DNA from: WTGA01 sp965214055
Lineage (GTDB): Bacteria; Pseudomonadota; Gammaproteobacteria; Arenicellales; Poriferihabitantaceae
DNA: 64,000 bases
Direction of reading: 5' to 3'
Assembly: GCA_965214055.1 (NCBI GenBank)
Contig: OZ243931.1
Location: forward strand, 2,542,001 to 2,606,000
The position numbers and the translations under genes are program-made. The notes under the pieces are model-generated. The model was not told where the DNA came from. It ran no database searches and worked only from the letters and a program-made list of their open reading frames with translations. Shown piece by piece: positions 36,840 to 46,243 of this stretch; within the stretch, counting starts at the first letter, position 1, and the number at the start of each line of letters is the position of its first letter.

Positions 36840-38360
36840 ATGGTCAGACGACAGCGCAGGGTAAGGGAAAAGCCGGCATTCAAGCTGGAACAGCTGCCGG
36901 TTGTCCAGCTTGAAAACGGTTATTCACCCATTGAAGTGCTCAGCCCGGAATCCATCGAATTGATACACGATGGTTCCATGCGCATCCTTGAGCAGGTCGG
37001 GCTGGAAATCCTTAATGAGCCGGCCAGGGAACTGATGGTCCGGCACGGCGCAACGCTGGACAGTGAAACCGGGTATGTACGCATGGACAGGGAAATGGTT
37101 ATGGGATTGATTGCTTCCATTCCATCCGAGTTTACCCTGCATGCCCGGAACCCCCGATTTAACGCTATCTATGGCGGCAGGCATCTCAATTTCACGCCGG
37201 TGGCCAGTGCGCCAAACTGTTCGGACCTGGACCAGGGCCGACGAGCCGGAAACTTTGAGGATTACTGCCGGTTTGTGAAGCTTGGGCAGGTATTCAACGT
37301 GATGGGCGCCTTTTCCGGATACCCGGTAGAGCCCGCGGACCTGCCACCACATATTCGTCATCTTGATGCGTATCGGGCATTCATTACCCTGAGTGAAAAA
37401 CCATGGCATGCCTACAGCCTGGGCAACGGAAAAATCGAGGATGCCATTGAAATGATCTGTATGGCACGTGGGATCGACAAGGACAGGTTGAAATCCGAAC
37501 CCAGCATCCTCACCGTGGTGAATACGAATTCGCCCCTGAAGGTGGATGCCCCCATGCTGGACGGTCTGATGACCATGGCGGAATTCGGGCAGCCGGTGGT
37601 GGTCACACCGTTTACCCTTTCCGGTGCCATGAGCCCGGTGACCATTGCCGGTGCGCTGGCCCAGCAGAATGCCGAGGCACTGGGGGTCCTTGCGATCACG
37701 CAGATGGTGAATCCGGGGGCACCGGCCATGTATGGGGGATTTACCTCCAATGTCGATATGAAATCGGGTTCCCCGGCATTTGGTACGCCTGAGTATGCCA
37801 AAGCGGTACTGGCCGGCGGCCAGCTGGCCCGTCGTTACCGTCTTCCCTATCGCACCTCCAACGTGAATGCCGCCAATTGTGTGGATGCCCAGGCCGCCTG
37901 GGAGTCCGGTATGTCCCTGTGGGCGGCCGTGATGTCCCATGGCAACCTGATCAAGCACAGCGGGGGCTGGCTCGAAGGAGGCCTGTGCGCTTCTTTTGAA
38001 AAGCTGATCGTTGACATGGAAATGGTGCAAATGATGTATGAATTCCTGAAGCCGCTGAAAGTCACGGAAAGTGAACTGGCGCTGGAGACGATCAGGGAGG
38101 TCGGTGCAGGAGGTCATTTTTTCGGTTCAGCCCATACCATTGACCGGTACAGGGATGCGTTCTATGCGCCCATGGTCACCGACTGGAGAAATTTCGAAAG
38201 CTGGACGGAAAACGGGGCTATCGAGACGGCACAGCGGGCCAATCAATTGTTCAAACAGATATTGAATGCCTATGAGGAGCCGGCACTGGACCCGGCGATA
38301 CGGGAACAGCTTGATGAATACGTGGCCAGGCGGAAGAGTGAAATCCAGCCGGACTGGTAG
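36840..38360 (+). CDS. Trimethylamine methyltransferase (MttB) superfamily protein, non-pyrrolysine
   Basis: 506 residues, full MttB-type TIM barrel (SIELIHDGSMRILEQVGLEI at the start, VGAGGHFFGSAHTIDRYRDA near the end). No in-frame amber codon interrupts the gene, so it is not the pyrrolysine enzyme; characterised non-Pyl relatives such as MtgB demethylate glycine betaine or similar compounds. No corrinoid protein gene lies next to it. The dehydrogenase gene 57 nt downstream suggests methylated-glycine breakdown. Confidence 0.9.
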   Translation: MVRRQRRVREKPAFKLEQLPVVQLENGYSPIEVLSPESIELIHDGSMRILEQVGLEILNEPARELMVRHGATLDSETGYVRMDREMVMGLIASIPSEFTLHARNPRFNAIYGGRHLNFTPVASAPNCSDLDQGRRAGNFEDYCRFVKLGQVFNVMGAFSGYPVEPADLPPHIRHLDAYRAFITLSEKPWHAYSLGNGKIEDAIEMICMARGIDKDRLKSEPSILTVVNTNSPLKVDAPMLDGLMTMAEFGQPVVVTPFTLSGAMSPVTIAGALAQQNAEALGVLAITQMVNPGAPAMYGGFTSNVDMKSGSPAFGTPEYAKAVLAGGQLARRYRLPYRTSNVNAANCVDAQAAWESGMSLWAAVMSHGNLIKHSGGWLEGGLCASFEKLIVDMEMVQMMYEFLKPLKVTESELALETIREVGAGGHFFGSAHTIDRYRDAFYAPMVTDWRNFESWTENGAIETAQRANQLFKQILNAYEEPALDPAIREQLDEYVARRKSEIQPDW

Positions 38361-38417
38361 TCGGGTTGGCCAGTCCTTCCAGAATAACCCCAACAACAAC
38401 CTATTTGACAGATTACG

Positions 38418-40835
38418 ATGAAAACTTATACCCAGGCGGCCATCATTGGCGGCGGCGTGGTGGGCTGCAGTGTGCTGTACCACCTTGCCAAATTTGGCTG
38501 GAAAGATGTCATGCTTATCGAACGGTCCGAACTGACCTCCGGATCCACATGGCATGCAGCCGGTGGTTTCCACACCCTGAATGCGGACACCAACATGGCG
38601 GCACTCCAGGGGTACACGATTGGCCTGTACCGGGAACTGGAAGCCGTTTCCGGGCAGAGTTGCGGCCTGCACCATGTTGGCGGCATTACCCTTGCCGGGA
38701 CCCCGGACCGAATGGATTTTCTGAAGGCTGCCCGGGCGAAACACCGCTACATGGGCCTGGACACCCATCTGGTTACTCCCGAAGAAATTCGTCAGCTTTC
38801 TCCCATTACCAATACGGATGGTGTACTCGGTGCCCTGTACGATCCACTGGACGGGCATCTTGACCCGTCGGGCACAACCCATGCCTATGCCCGGGCCGCC
38901 CAACAGCAGGGGGCGGAAATCATACTTCGCAACCGGGTCATCGAAACCAATCCGCGCGCGGATGGCAGCTGGGAACTGGTGACGGAGCAGGGTACGGTGG
39001 TGGCGGAGCATGTGGTCAATGCGGCGGGGCTGTGGGCACGGGAAGTCGGGGAGATGGCCGGGGTCTACCTGCCGCTGCACCCCATGGAGCACCAGTACCT
39101 GGCCACCGACAGGATTGATGAAGTCGTGAACCATCCTACCGAGCTCCCCCATGTCATGGACCCCGAAGGGGAAAGTTATCTCCGGCAGGAGAGGCAGGGT
39201 CTGGTGATCGGCTTTTATGAACAGTCCTGTGATCCCTGGGCGGTGGACGGCACGCCCTGGGACTTTGGCCATGAACTGCTTCCGGACAACCTTGACCGGA
39301 TCAGCGATGCCATGGCGTTCGCATTCAAGCGGTATCCGGTGCTGGAAAGAGCCGGGATCAAGACGGTCATCAATGGCCCCTTTACGTTTGCACCGGATGG
39401 GAATCCCCTGGTTGGCCCCGTGCCGGGACTGAGGAACTACTGGACGGCCTGTGGAGTTATGGCCGGATTCAGCCAGGGTGGAGGAGTGGGGCTGACTCTG
39501 GCAGAATGGATGGTGGATGGCGAGCCTTCCCGGGATGTATTTGCCATGGATGTTTCCCGGTTTGGGGATTTCTGCACCCGGTCCTATACCCGGCTGAAGG
39601 TAACCGAGAATTACCAGCGCCGCTTTTCTGTGGCGTACCCCAACGAGGAATTGCCCGCAGCCCGACCCTTCCACACCACCCCGGCCTATGCGCTCTGGAA
39701 GCAGCAAAATGCGGTATTCGGTACGGCCTATGGGATGGAAACGGTGAATTACTTTGCCGCGGAAAACGAGGAGCCTTATGAAGTCCCGTCCTTTCGCCGG
39801 TCCAATGCATTCGATACCGTGGCCCAGGAATGTCATGCGGTGAGAACGGCGGTTGGAATCAACGAGATCCATACCTTCAGCAAATTCGAGGTGACCGGGG
39901 ACGGGGCGGCCAACTGGATCAATACCATCATGGCGGGCAGGATGCCGGAAGACGGGAAGCTGACCCTGTCCCCCATGCTCAGTCACCAAGGGCGGTTGAT
40001 CGGGGATTTCACCATTTCAAAACTGGGGGAAAACACGTACCAGATGAATGCCTCCTATGCGTCCCAGTCGTACCATATGCGCTGGTTTGAACGTCATTTG
40101 CCGGATTCGGGGGTACGCATACGGAATCTGTCCCGGGAGCGTATCGGTTTTCAGATTGCGGGACCGAATGCCCGGGAGCTGCTTTCCCGGGTTGCCAGGG
40201 GGGATGTTTCCACCCGGGCCTTTCCATTCCTCGGGGTCAGGCGTATGCAGGTTGGACCCTGTGAAACCATTGTTCAGCGTGTGTCCTACACTGGTGACCT
40301 CGGGTATGAAATCTACGTGCCGGCCAGTCAGCAGATTGCGTTGTACCAGATTCTTTCCGAAGCTGGCAAAGACCTGGGGCTGCGTCCGTTTGGCATGCGT
40401 GCGATGATGAGTCTGCGCCTGGAAAAATCCTTTGGATCCTGGTTGAGGGAGTACCGCCCCGACTTCATGCCGGTGGAAACCGGTATGGACCGGTTTGTGG
40501 CCTATCACAAGGAGGTTGAGTTCATTGGCAAATCCGCCGCCCTGGAGGATCGGGCAAGAAAGCCTTCAAGAAAACTATGCACCTTTATCGTCGATGCCGA
40601 AGATGCCGATGCCGTCGCCGATGAACCCATTTGGCACGACGGCGAGGTCGTGGGATTCGTGACGTCCGGGGGGTATGCGCATTATTCGGGGAAAAGTGTT
40701 GCCAACGGGTTCATCCCGGTGGAACTGGTCAAGGAGGGGAGGGTCGTTGAAATAGAAATTCTGGGCAAGCGTTGCCGGGCAACGCAGTTCACCCGGACGC
40801 TCTTTGATCCGGACGGGACAAGAATGCGGGGATGA
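38418..40835 (+). CDS. Dimethylglycine/sarcosine dehydrogenase-type FAD oxidoreductase fused to GcvT
   Basis: 805 residues. The FAD domain (1-365) starts with IIGGGVVGCSVLYHLAKFGW and has SGSTWHAAGG, where His is the covalent-flavin site of the family. FAO_M follows at about 370-425. The rest is a GcvT (T-protein) aminomethyltransferase domain (about 430-700, with TGDLGYEIYVPASQ) and its C-terminal barrel. The FAD half oxidises N-methyl groups and the GcvT half passes them to tetrahydrofolate. It is probably co-transcribed with the MttB-like gene. Confidence 0.93.
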   Translation: MKTYTQAAIIGGGVVGCSVLYHLAKFGWKDVMLIERSELTSGSTWHAAGGFHTLNADTNMAALQGYTIGLYRELEAVSGQSCGLHHVGGITLAGTPDRMDFLKAARAKHRYMGLDTHLVTPEEIRQLSPITNTDGVLGALYDPLDGHLDPSGTTHAYARAAQQQGAEIILRNRVIETNPRADGSWELVTEQGTVVAEHVVNAAGLWAREVGEMAGVYLPLHPMEHQYLATDRIDEVVNHPTELPHVMDPEGESYLRQERQGLVIGFYEQSCDPWAVDGTPWDFGHELLPDNLDRISDAMAFAFKRYPVLERAGIKTVINGPFTFAPDGNPLVGPVPGLRNYWTACGVMAGFSQGGGVGLTLAEWMVDGEPSRDVFAMDVSRFGDFCTRSYTRLKVTENYQRRFSVAYPNEELPAARPFHTTPAYALWKQQNAVFGTAYGMETVNYFAAENEEPYEVPSFRRSNAFDTVAQECHAVRTAVGINEIHTFSKFEVTGDGAANWINTIMAGRMPEDGKLTLSPMLSHQGRLIGDFTISKLGENTYQMNASYASQSYHMRWFERHLPDSGVRIRNLSRERIGFQIAGPNARELLSRVARGDVSTRAFPFLGVRRMQVGPCETIVQRVSYTGDLGYEIYVPASQQIALYQILSEAGKDLGLRPFGMRAMMSLRLEKSFGSWLREYRPDFMPVETGMDRFVAYHKEVEFIGKSAALEDRARKPSRKLCTFIVDAEDADAVADEPIWHDGEVVGFVTSGGYAHYSGKSVANGFIPVELVKEGRVVEIEILGKRCRATQFTRTLFDPDGTRMRG

Positions 40836-41294
40836 AGGCCCGTCTGGGGCAGCATGGCCAGCACATGCGGTTTTGCCAAACGGAAGGCCGATCTTGGCAC
40901 CGCCAGATTCGTGTGCTGCAAAGTTGTCCTGTTTCTTAGCCCGTCTTGGTCCACGGTACGTCAATTCCGTCGCGGATACTCAATCCACTCAATGGGTGTA
41001 TCCAATTCCACGGGTACAGGGACAATCTTCGGGTAGTCTCCTGCGCTCGCCGCGTCAACATCGAACTCGCGACAGATAACCAGGGTTGGTACCTCTTGCT
41101 GACGGACGTTCAGTGAGTACCGACACAGTGCTATGTTCCATCGACAAAGAGGATTCGTCTATCCAGCACAGAACGCGCACCAATGGCTCTTCATGATGCG
41201 CCCTGGTTCAAGAATGTCGTATATTTTCCGGACAAATTGTCGTATGTTTGCTAGGCTTTCTGCAATCTTTTGTTGCCTTGATTAAAGAAAAGTC
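40836..41294. other. Relic-bearing stretch before the AbiEi-type gene
   Basis: About 460 bp. On the minus strand, from about 41110 to 40961, an open frame ends in DTPIEWIEYPRRN and stop, like the tail of a lost gene of unknown family. At 41106-41128 is a 23-nt stretch identical at 22 positions to 42031-42053 inside the AbiEii gene. Confidence 0.45.
41215..41245 (+). promoter_or_regulatory. Paired TGTCGTAT repeats upstream of antitoxin gene (candidate operator)
   Basis: TGTCGTAT occurs at 41215-41222 and again at 41238-41245, 23 bp apart (about two helical turns) and 50 bp before the start. AbiEi-type antitoxins repress their own operon through paired repeats. The assignment here is by position only. 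Confidence 0.4.
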
Positions 41295-41690
41295 ATGTCC
41301 ATCAAAGTTCAGATACAGAAACGACTGAGTCGCTCAAAGCGCTATGTTTTCATGCGAGCCGATTTCAAGGATATTGCCGGGTATGATCAGGTTGGACGCG
41401 TATTACGTGACCTGGTGAAGGACGGTGAGTTGCTAAAAGTCGGTTATGGTGTCTATACCAAGGCCAGGAAAAACTCGATAACAGGCAGGCTCATGCCTGC
41501 GTGCCCTGGTGGTTCGGATGCCGTTATTCTGGAGGCGCTTGAGCGCCTCAATGTCGATTATTCATTGGGCAGGAGTTCAACCCGATACTTGTCGGGGGAA
41601 TCTACGCAAATCCCTGCGTATACACAAATCGAAACCCCTGATCGTTTTAAACGCCGTTTGTCGGTTGGAAATAGCCGACTGAATGCCTGA
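41295..41690 (+). CDS. AbiEi-type antitoxin (DUF6088 family)
   Basis: 131 residues, apparently intact. The N-terminal winged helix (MRADFKDIAGYDQVGRVLRD, then LLKVGYGVYTKARKN) matches the AbiEi/DUF6088 antitoxin group, and the end (RRLSVGNSRLN) is the usual C-terminus. It would repress its own promoter and counter an AbiEii nucleotidyltransferase. Its stop overlaps the start of the damaged toxin gene by 8 nt. Confidence 0.85.
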   Translation: MSIKVQIQKRLSRSKRYVFMRADFKDIAGYDQVGRVLRDLVKDGELLKVGYGVYTKARKNSITGRLMPACPGGSDAVILEALERLNVDYSLGRSSTRYLSGESTQIPAYTQIETPDRFKRRLSVGNSRLNA

Positions 41691-42555
41691 TTTGACGTCG
41701 GCCTTTGCTGAGACCGCTGAGGTCTTAGGCCTTGGCGCAATCTCTATCGTTGAAAAGGATTACTATGTTGTCGAGCTGCTGAGAATTCTGCAGCCCCTTC
41801 AGTTTAAATCTCACCAACTGGTATTTTCCGGTAGTACGGCACTGGCCAAATCCGGGATCGACTTAAACCGAATGTCTGAAGACGTCGACATCAATCTGGT
41901 GCCCAGCACTGGATTTTCCAAAAACAGCCTCAAACAACGTAAAACAATCCGAAAACATATTGTCTCTGAGATTTATGAATCGATTGAGCATTCCGATTTG
42001 TTTGAGTTCGACGACGAGTTTCCCAAAAAGACGTTCAATGAGTACCGACACAGCTGCTTGTCCATTCGTTACCCTCAAGAATTTCTGCAGGCACCATTCC
42101 TGCGGCCCTTCATCAAGCTTGAACTTGTTGAGACTGAAATGCTTCAGGAGCCACAAACTCACTCAATTACCGGGCTAATCAGTGCCAAGGCAAAGAAGCC
42201 TAACAGGCCGAAGCAGTATAAGAAAAGGGCGCAAGGTTGAATTTCAAACGGATACACTACCGATCATTTCAAGATTACTGAAGCCTCCGATGTGGACATG
42301 GGTCTGTTGATTGTGCTGGCACAGGCCACGATCGCTAAAGATGCGGAACGATACGGCAACCAACACTTACAAATGCGTGAAGACCCGATTGTAGAACTCA
42401 GATCGGGTTTGGATGAAATTGGCAAGAACCCGATATACGAAGAAAGATATAAGGAGTTTGTGATCCCCATGGTATATGGCACGACCCCGGTGTCTTGGGA
42501 GCAAATTTATGAAAGATTCCATAAGTCAGCAACCGACTTGTTGGCGAATCTGTAG
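41683..42555 (+). pseudogene. AbiEii-type nucleotidyltransferase toxin, interrupted
   Basis: The first 185 codons carry the nucleotidyltransferase core: VEKDYYVVELL, LVFSGSTALAKSG and MSEDVDINLV with the metal aspartates. A TGA at 42238-42240 stops it. The same frame continues beyond it with the family's C-terminal part (TIAKDAERYGNQHLQMREDP and YEERYKEFVIPMVYG) to TAG 42553. The ETAAEK-type middle of the family is missing, so an internal deletion as well as the stop is likely. The toxin is probably dead while its antitoxin stays open. Confidence 0.78.
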
Positions 42556-42579
42556 CTGTAATGATAGGTCGGTATAGAA

Positions 42580-42797
42580 ATGTCGTCATTAATGGAAATT
42601 ACCGGAGCTGATATCGCTGAATTCGGGGATGCGACCGTCATGAATAAATGGGTCTGTTGTGTGAGGCGGACTACAGGTTGGCAGGCTTGCCAACGTCAGG
42701 AATTAAATGGAGTGGCCATCAGGAGGGGTCGAAGCGTCTGCCACAACCGCTTCGACAAACCCAAAAAAGGATATTTGGCTACACCCCCGAGGCGTGA
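42580..42797 (+). pseudogene. Fragment of an unidentified GLLCEA-type protein N-terminus
   Basis: One frame reads MEITGADIAEFGDA. A shift then brings in MGLLCEADYRLAGLPTSGIK and WSGHQEG, ending at TGA 42795. Together they resemble the N-terminus of a family whose members continue with an ADGGLD-type motif; I cannot name the family with certainty. Only the first 70 or so codons remain, in two frames. Confidence 0.4.
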
Positions 42798-42896
42798 CTG
42801 GAAACGAGTCCCCAATCGGTAAAACTTCAATCTTCGGGTCACTGCCCCCAGTTACCCCTATTACTCAATATATCGGAAGTCAAGGGCCGGTATGGC

Positions 42897-43571
42897 TCAA
42901 TTCCCCATCGCCGGCAACCCAAATATTTCCGGTTTGAACTGTCCCAGTGAAGCCAGGACCTGGGTCGCTTCCGCGTATCGGGACGGGTCCATATTGGGGT
43001 CCGGGACAGTGATGACCTGTGCCCCGGCGGCGACTCCTGCCGCCAGACCGGACGGGGCATCTTCAAACACCAGGGCCGAGGCGGGGTCGACACCGAGGCG
43101 CTTTGCTGCAACCAGAAAGATGTCTGGAGCGGGCTTCCCCTGGCTGATTTCCGGGTCATCGCCGGTGACAATGGCATCAAACAGGCCGAACCAGTCCTGG
43201 TGATGCGTTGTCTTGATTTCATACAGTCCCCGGTTTGAACTGGTGGCGACCGCAATGGGAATGTCATGGCTCCTCAAATGACGGACCAGTTGCCTTGCAC
43301 CGGGCATGGGCATGCATTTTGGAAACTCGGTGGGTGCCAGCACGGATCTTTCTTCCAGGTATTCTTCCGGAGTGATGGGCAATTCCAGCATCTTGACCAG
43401 ATAGCGCGCCGAATCCAGTGCGGGCCGGCCAATCATATTGCTCTTCAGTGACCAGTCGTAGGTTTTGCCATATCGGCCCACAATGGATTGGGTAATTTGC
43501 GTATAGATCCTTTCCGTATCCAGGAGTAAGCCATCCATGTCAAAGAGGCAGGATGTGGCAGTACGAATCAT
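42897..43571 (-). CDS. HAD superfamily hydrolase, beta-phosphoglucomutase/HDHD1-like
   Basis: 224 residues. Motif I LFDMDGLLLDTE, motif II VATSSNRG, motif III GKPAPDIF and motif IV VFEDAPSGL, with a helical cap between residues 15 and 90. Closest in style to small phosphosugar or pseudouridine-phosphate phosphatases. It dephosphorylates an unknown small metabolite. It diverges from aroQ. Confidence 0.92.
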   Translation of the reverse strand: MIRTATSCLFDMDGLLLDTERIYTQITQSIVGRYGKTYDWSLKSNMIGRPALDSARYLVKMLELPITPEEYLEERSVLAPTEFPKCMPMPGARQLVRHLRSHDIPIAVATSSNRGLYEIKTTHHQDWFGLFDAIVTGDDPEISQGKPAPDIFLVAAKRLGVDPASALVFEDAPSGLAAGVAAGAQVITVPDPNMDPSRYAEATQVLASLGQFKPEIFGLPAMGN

Positions 43572-43875
43572 TGGGGCCGGTTTTGAGAGTCAGCGAAAAA
43601 AAGTTCGGGGTCCGGGCGGGGCCATCGACCTGGGGCATTGTATCTGATTCCGCAGGAAAAGCATTCATTTAAATCTGCGGGTCGCATAAAATCCCGGAGG
43701 GAACTAATTCAGACGCAGTGGGGAAGTCCCTGTTCTTTCTTCGGTCGGAATCCAGTCAGGGTTTTCAATCACAAAATTCATTAAATTTCAGTAAAATCCT
43801 TTAAATGTCGTATAACTGTACTGTAAGATCCAAGTTTGGAGTCATAACGTCCATATTCTAGAACACTACCGCATC
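43572..43875 (+). other. Divergent upstream region of aroQ
   Basis: About 300 bp between the HAD gene and aroQ. The part at 43768-43820 is A/T-rich and probably holds the promoter of the aroQ-accBC-prmA run. A TATAAC at 43811-43816 could be a -10 element, without a good -35. Confidence 0.4.
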
Positions 43876-44322
43876 ATGGCAAATTTCCTCGTAATTCATG
43901 GTCCGAACCTGAATCTCCTCGGTACCCGGGAGCCCGAATACTATGGGCAGGCCAGGCTGGAAGACATTAACCGCCGACTGGAAAGCCTGGCCCGTGAAGA
44001 TGGCCATCATGTGATCTGCAAACAAAGCAATGCCGAAAACGAACTGATTGACTGGATCCAGCAATCACCCCGGCAGAATGTGGACTTCATCATCATCAAC
44101 CCGGCCGCATTCACCCATACCAGCGTGGCCATCCGGGATGCCCTGGTTGCGGTGGGCATCCCGTTTATCGAAGTGCACTTGTCCAATGTTCATGCCCGGG
44201 AACCTTTCAGGCGCCACTCCTATTTTTCGGATAAGGCAGAAGGCGTCATCACCGGGCTGGGGTCCCTGGGATATGAATTTGCGTACCGGGCCGCCAGAGC
44301 GGGAATTCGGTCCGGTGGATGA
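43876..44322 (+). CDS. aroQ: Type II 3-dehydroquinate dehydratase
   Basis: 148 residues, the class II dodecameric enzyme of the shikimate pathway that dehydrates 3-dehydroquinate. HGPNLNLLGTREPEYYG holds the catalytic Tyr and Arg, NPAAFTHTSVA the Asn, and EVHLSNVHAREPFR the His and Arg. It heads the run accB-accC-prmA, the usual gammaproteobacterial order. Confidence 0.97.
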   Translation: MANFLVIHGPNLNLLGTREPEYYGQARLEDINRRLESLAREDGHHVICKQSNAENELIDWIQQSPRQNVDFIIINPAAFTHTSVAIRDALVAVGIPFIEVHLSNVHAREPFRRHSYFSDKAEGVITGLGSLGYEFAYRAARAGIRSGG

Positions 44323-44398
44323 GCAGGCAGATGGCGGGGACAATCCTGCCGCATTGGTTTCGTCCGGAGAATTGTACTGACCATCCAGGGGGAAATGT

Positions 44399-44857
44399 AT
44401 GGATTTAAGAAAAGTCAAAAAGCTCATTGAGCTTCTGGAAGCCTCCGAACTGGTTGAAATGGAGATTACGGAAGGCGACAGTGCCATCCGCCTGAGCCGG
44501 GCCTCCACTTCCCAGCCCATCCTGGCGACCCCACCCGGAGTGGAACTCCCCCCCGGTCCCCAGCTGGAACCGCCCGCGGTTGTCGAGGCGGGAGGCCCCG
44601 AAGCCTCTCCCACCGGCGGCGAGGGCAGGGTGATTACCTCCCCCATGGTGGGCACCTATTACGAAGCGCCTTCCGAGGAAACGGCACCCTACGTCCGGGT
44701 GGACACCAAGGTGAGTGCCGGGGACCCGCTGTGCCTGATTGAAGCGATGAAAACGTTTAACCAGGTGGAGTCCGATGTTTCCGGAACGGTCATTGCCGTG
44801 TACAAGAGCAACGGTGATCCGGTTGAATTCGGGGAACCTCTTTTCCTCATCCAGTAA
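44399..44857 (+). CDS. accB: Biotin carboxyl carrier protein of acetyl-CoA carboxylase
   Basis: 152 residues. An N-terminal helix (LRKVKKLIELLEASELVEME), a Pro-rich linker (about 40-75) and the biotinyl domain with EAMKT (about residue 119), whose Lys receives biotin. It carries CO2 as carboxybiotin for fatty-acid synthesis. It lies 28 nt before accC and 76 nt after aroQ. Confidence 0.97.
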   Translation: MDLRKVKKLIELLEASELVEMEITEGDSAIRLSRASTSQPILATPPGVELPPGPQLEPPAVVEAGGPEASPTGGEGRVITSPMVGTYYEAPSEETAPYVRVDTKVSAGDPLCLIEAMKTFNQVESDVSGTVIAVYKSNGDPVEFGEPLFLIQ

Positions 44858-44885
44858 TCGCCCATTCGATCTCCCGTACAGACAG

Positions 44886-46238
44886 ATGCCAGGCCAGATA
44901 AAAAAACTGGTAATCGCCAACCGTGGCGAAATTGCACTGAGGATCCTTCGTGCCTGTCGCCAGCTGGGCATTTTGACCGTTGCCCTGCACTCCGAAGCAG
45001 ACCGGGATGCCAAGTATGTCCGCCTTGCCGACGAGTCCGTTTGCATCGGTCCGGCACCGGCGGCAGAAAGTTACCTAAACATTGCATCGGTGATTGCCGC
45101 CGCCGAAGTCACCCAGGCGAACGCGGTCCATCCCGGTTATGGGTTCCTGTCCGAAAACCCGGATTTTGCGGAACAGGTGGAGCAAAGCCAGTTTATCTTT
45201 GTCGGCCCCACGGCGGACACCATCCGCAGGATGGGAAACAAGATTTCCGCTCTTGCCGTGATGCGGGAGGCCGGGGTCCCCTGTGTGCCGGGGTCGAATG
45301 GTCCGCTCCCGGAAGAGGTCGGTGAAATTATCCGTCTCGCCTCGGAAATCGGATATCCGCTGTTGGTCAAGGCCAGTGGTGGCGGTGGTGGGAAAGGCAT
45401 GCGGGTTGTGCGCGAGGAGAAGGAACTTCTGGACAGTGTTGAAACCACGAGGAAGGAGGCGGCCAGCGCATTTGGCGATGATACCCTGTATATGGAACGG
45501 TTTCTGGAAAGGCCGCGTCATATCGAATTCCAGGTGCTTGCCGATACCCATGGCAATGTCATCCATTTGGGCGATCGTGACTGCTCGATGCAACGCCGTT
45601 ATCAGAAAGTCATCGAGGAAGCGCCCGCGCCCGGCATCAGTGATGTACTCAGAAATGAAATGGGAACGCGATGCGCACAGGCCTGCAAAGCCATGGGTTA
45701 TCGGGGTGCGGGGACCTTTGAATTCCTTTTCCAGGACGGGGAATTTTACTTCATCGAAATGAATACCCGGATTCAGGTGGAACACGCGGTGACGGAAATG
45801 ATTACCGGAATTGATTTGCTGCAGGAACAGATACGGGTGGCAGACGGTGAAAAACTCCGTTTCAGGCAGCAGGATGTGCATTTTCGGGGCCATGCCATTG
45901 AATGCCGGATCAACGCGGAAGACCCCACGACATTTGTCCCGTCACCGGGACGGATCAGCCAGTACCACATGGCGGGCGGGCCGGGTGTTCGGGTGGACTC
46001 CCACGTTTACAGCAATTACCTGGTTCCCCCGTACTATGACTCCATGATTGGCAAGATTATTACCCATGGAATGCATCGCGATGAAGCACTGGCCCGGATG
46101 AATGGTGCCCTGCAGGAAATGGTGGTGGATGGAATCAAAACCAATTTGCCATTGCATAGACATCTGATCCAGGATCCCGGATTTGTCGAAGGACAGTGTG
46201 ACATCCATTTCCTGGAAAACCTGATCAAGGACAAATAG
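44886..46238 (+). CDS. accC: Biotin carboxylase subunit of acetyl-CoA carboxylase
   Basis: 450 residues, the family length. ATG 44886 gives MPGQIKKLVIANRGEIALR, while the frame open to 44775 overlaps accB and is not used. The ATP-grasp domain has KASGGGGGKGMRVV, and MNTRIQVEHAVTE is the catalytic segment. It carboxylates the biotin of AccB with ATP and bicarbonate. It is 5 nt before prmA. Confidence 0.97.
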   Translation: MPGQIKKLVIANRGEIALRILRACRQLGILTVALHSEADRDAKYVRLADESVCIGPAPAAESYLNIASVIAAAEVTQANAVHPGYGFLSENPDFAEQVEQSQFIFVGPTADTIRRMGNKISALAVMREAGVPCVPGSNGPLPEEVGEIIRLASEIGYPLLVKASGGGGGKGMRVVREEKELLDSVETTRKEAASAFGDDTLYMERFLERPRHIEFQVLADTHGNVIHLGDRDCSMQRRYQKVIEEAPAPGISDVLRNEMGTRCAQACKAMGYRGAGTFEFLFQDGEFYFIEMNTRIQVEHAVTEMITGIDLLQEQIRVADGEKLRFRQQDVHFRGHAIECRINAEDPTTFVPSPGRISQYHMAGGPGVRVDSHVYSNYLVPPYYDSMIGKIITHGMHRDEALARMNGALQEMVVDGIKTNLPLHRHLIQDPGFVEGQCDIHFLENLIKDK

Positions 46239-46243
46239 ATTCC

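Noticed and set aside
36840..38360. Pyrrolysine-containing trimethylamine methyltransferase
   Set aside because: The gene is open from end to end without an in-frame UAG, and no pyl genes are present, so only the wider MttB superfamily is supported.
38127..39989. 620-codon minus-strand frame
   Set aside because: It is antisense to the DMGDH-type gene, which has complete FAD and GcvT domains; the frame has no family feature.
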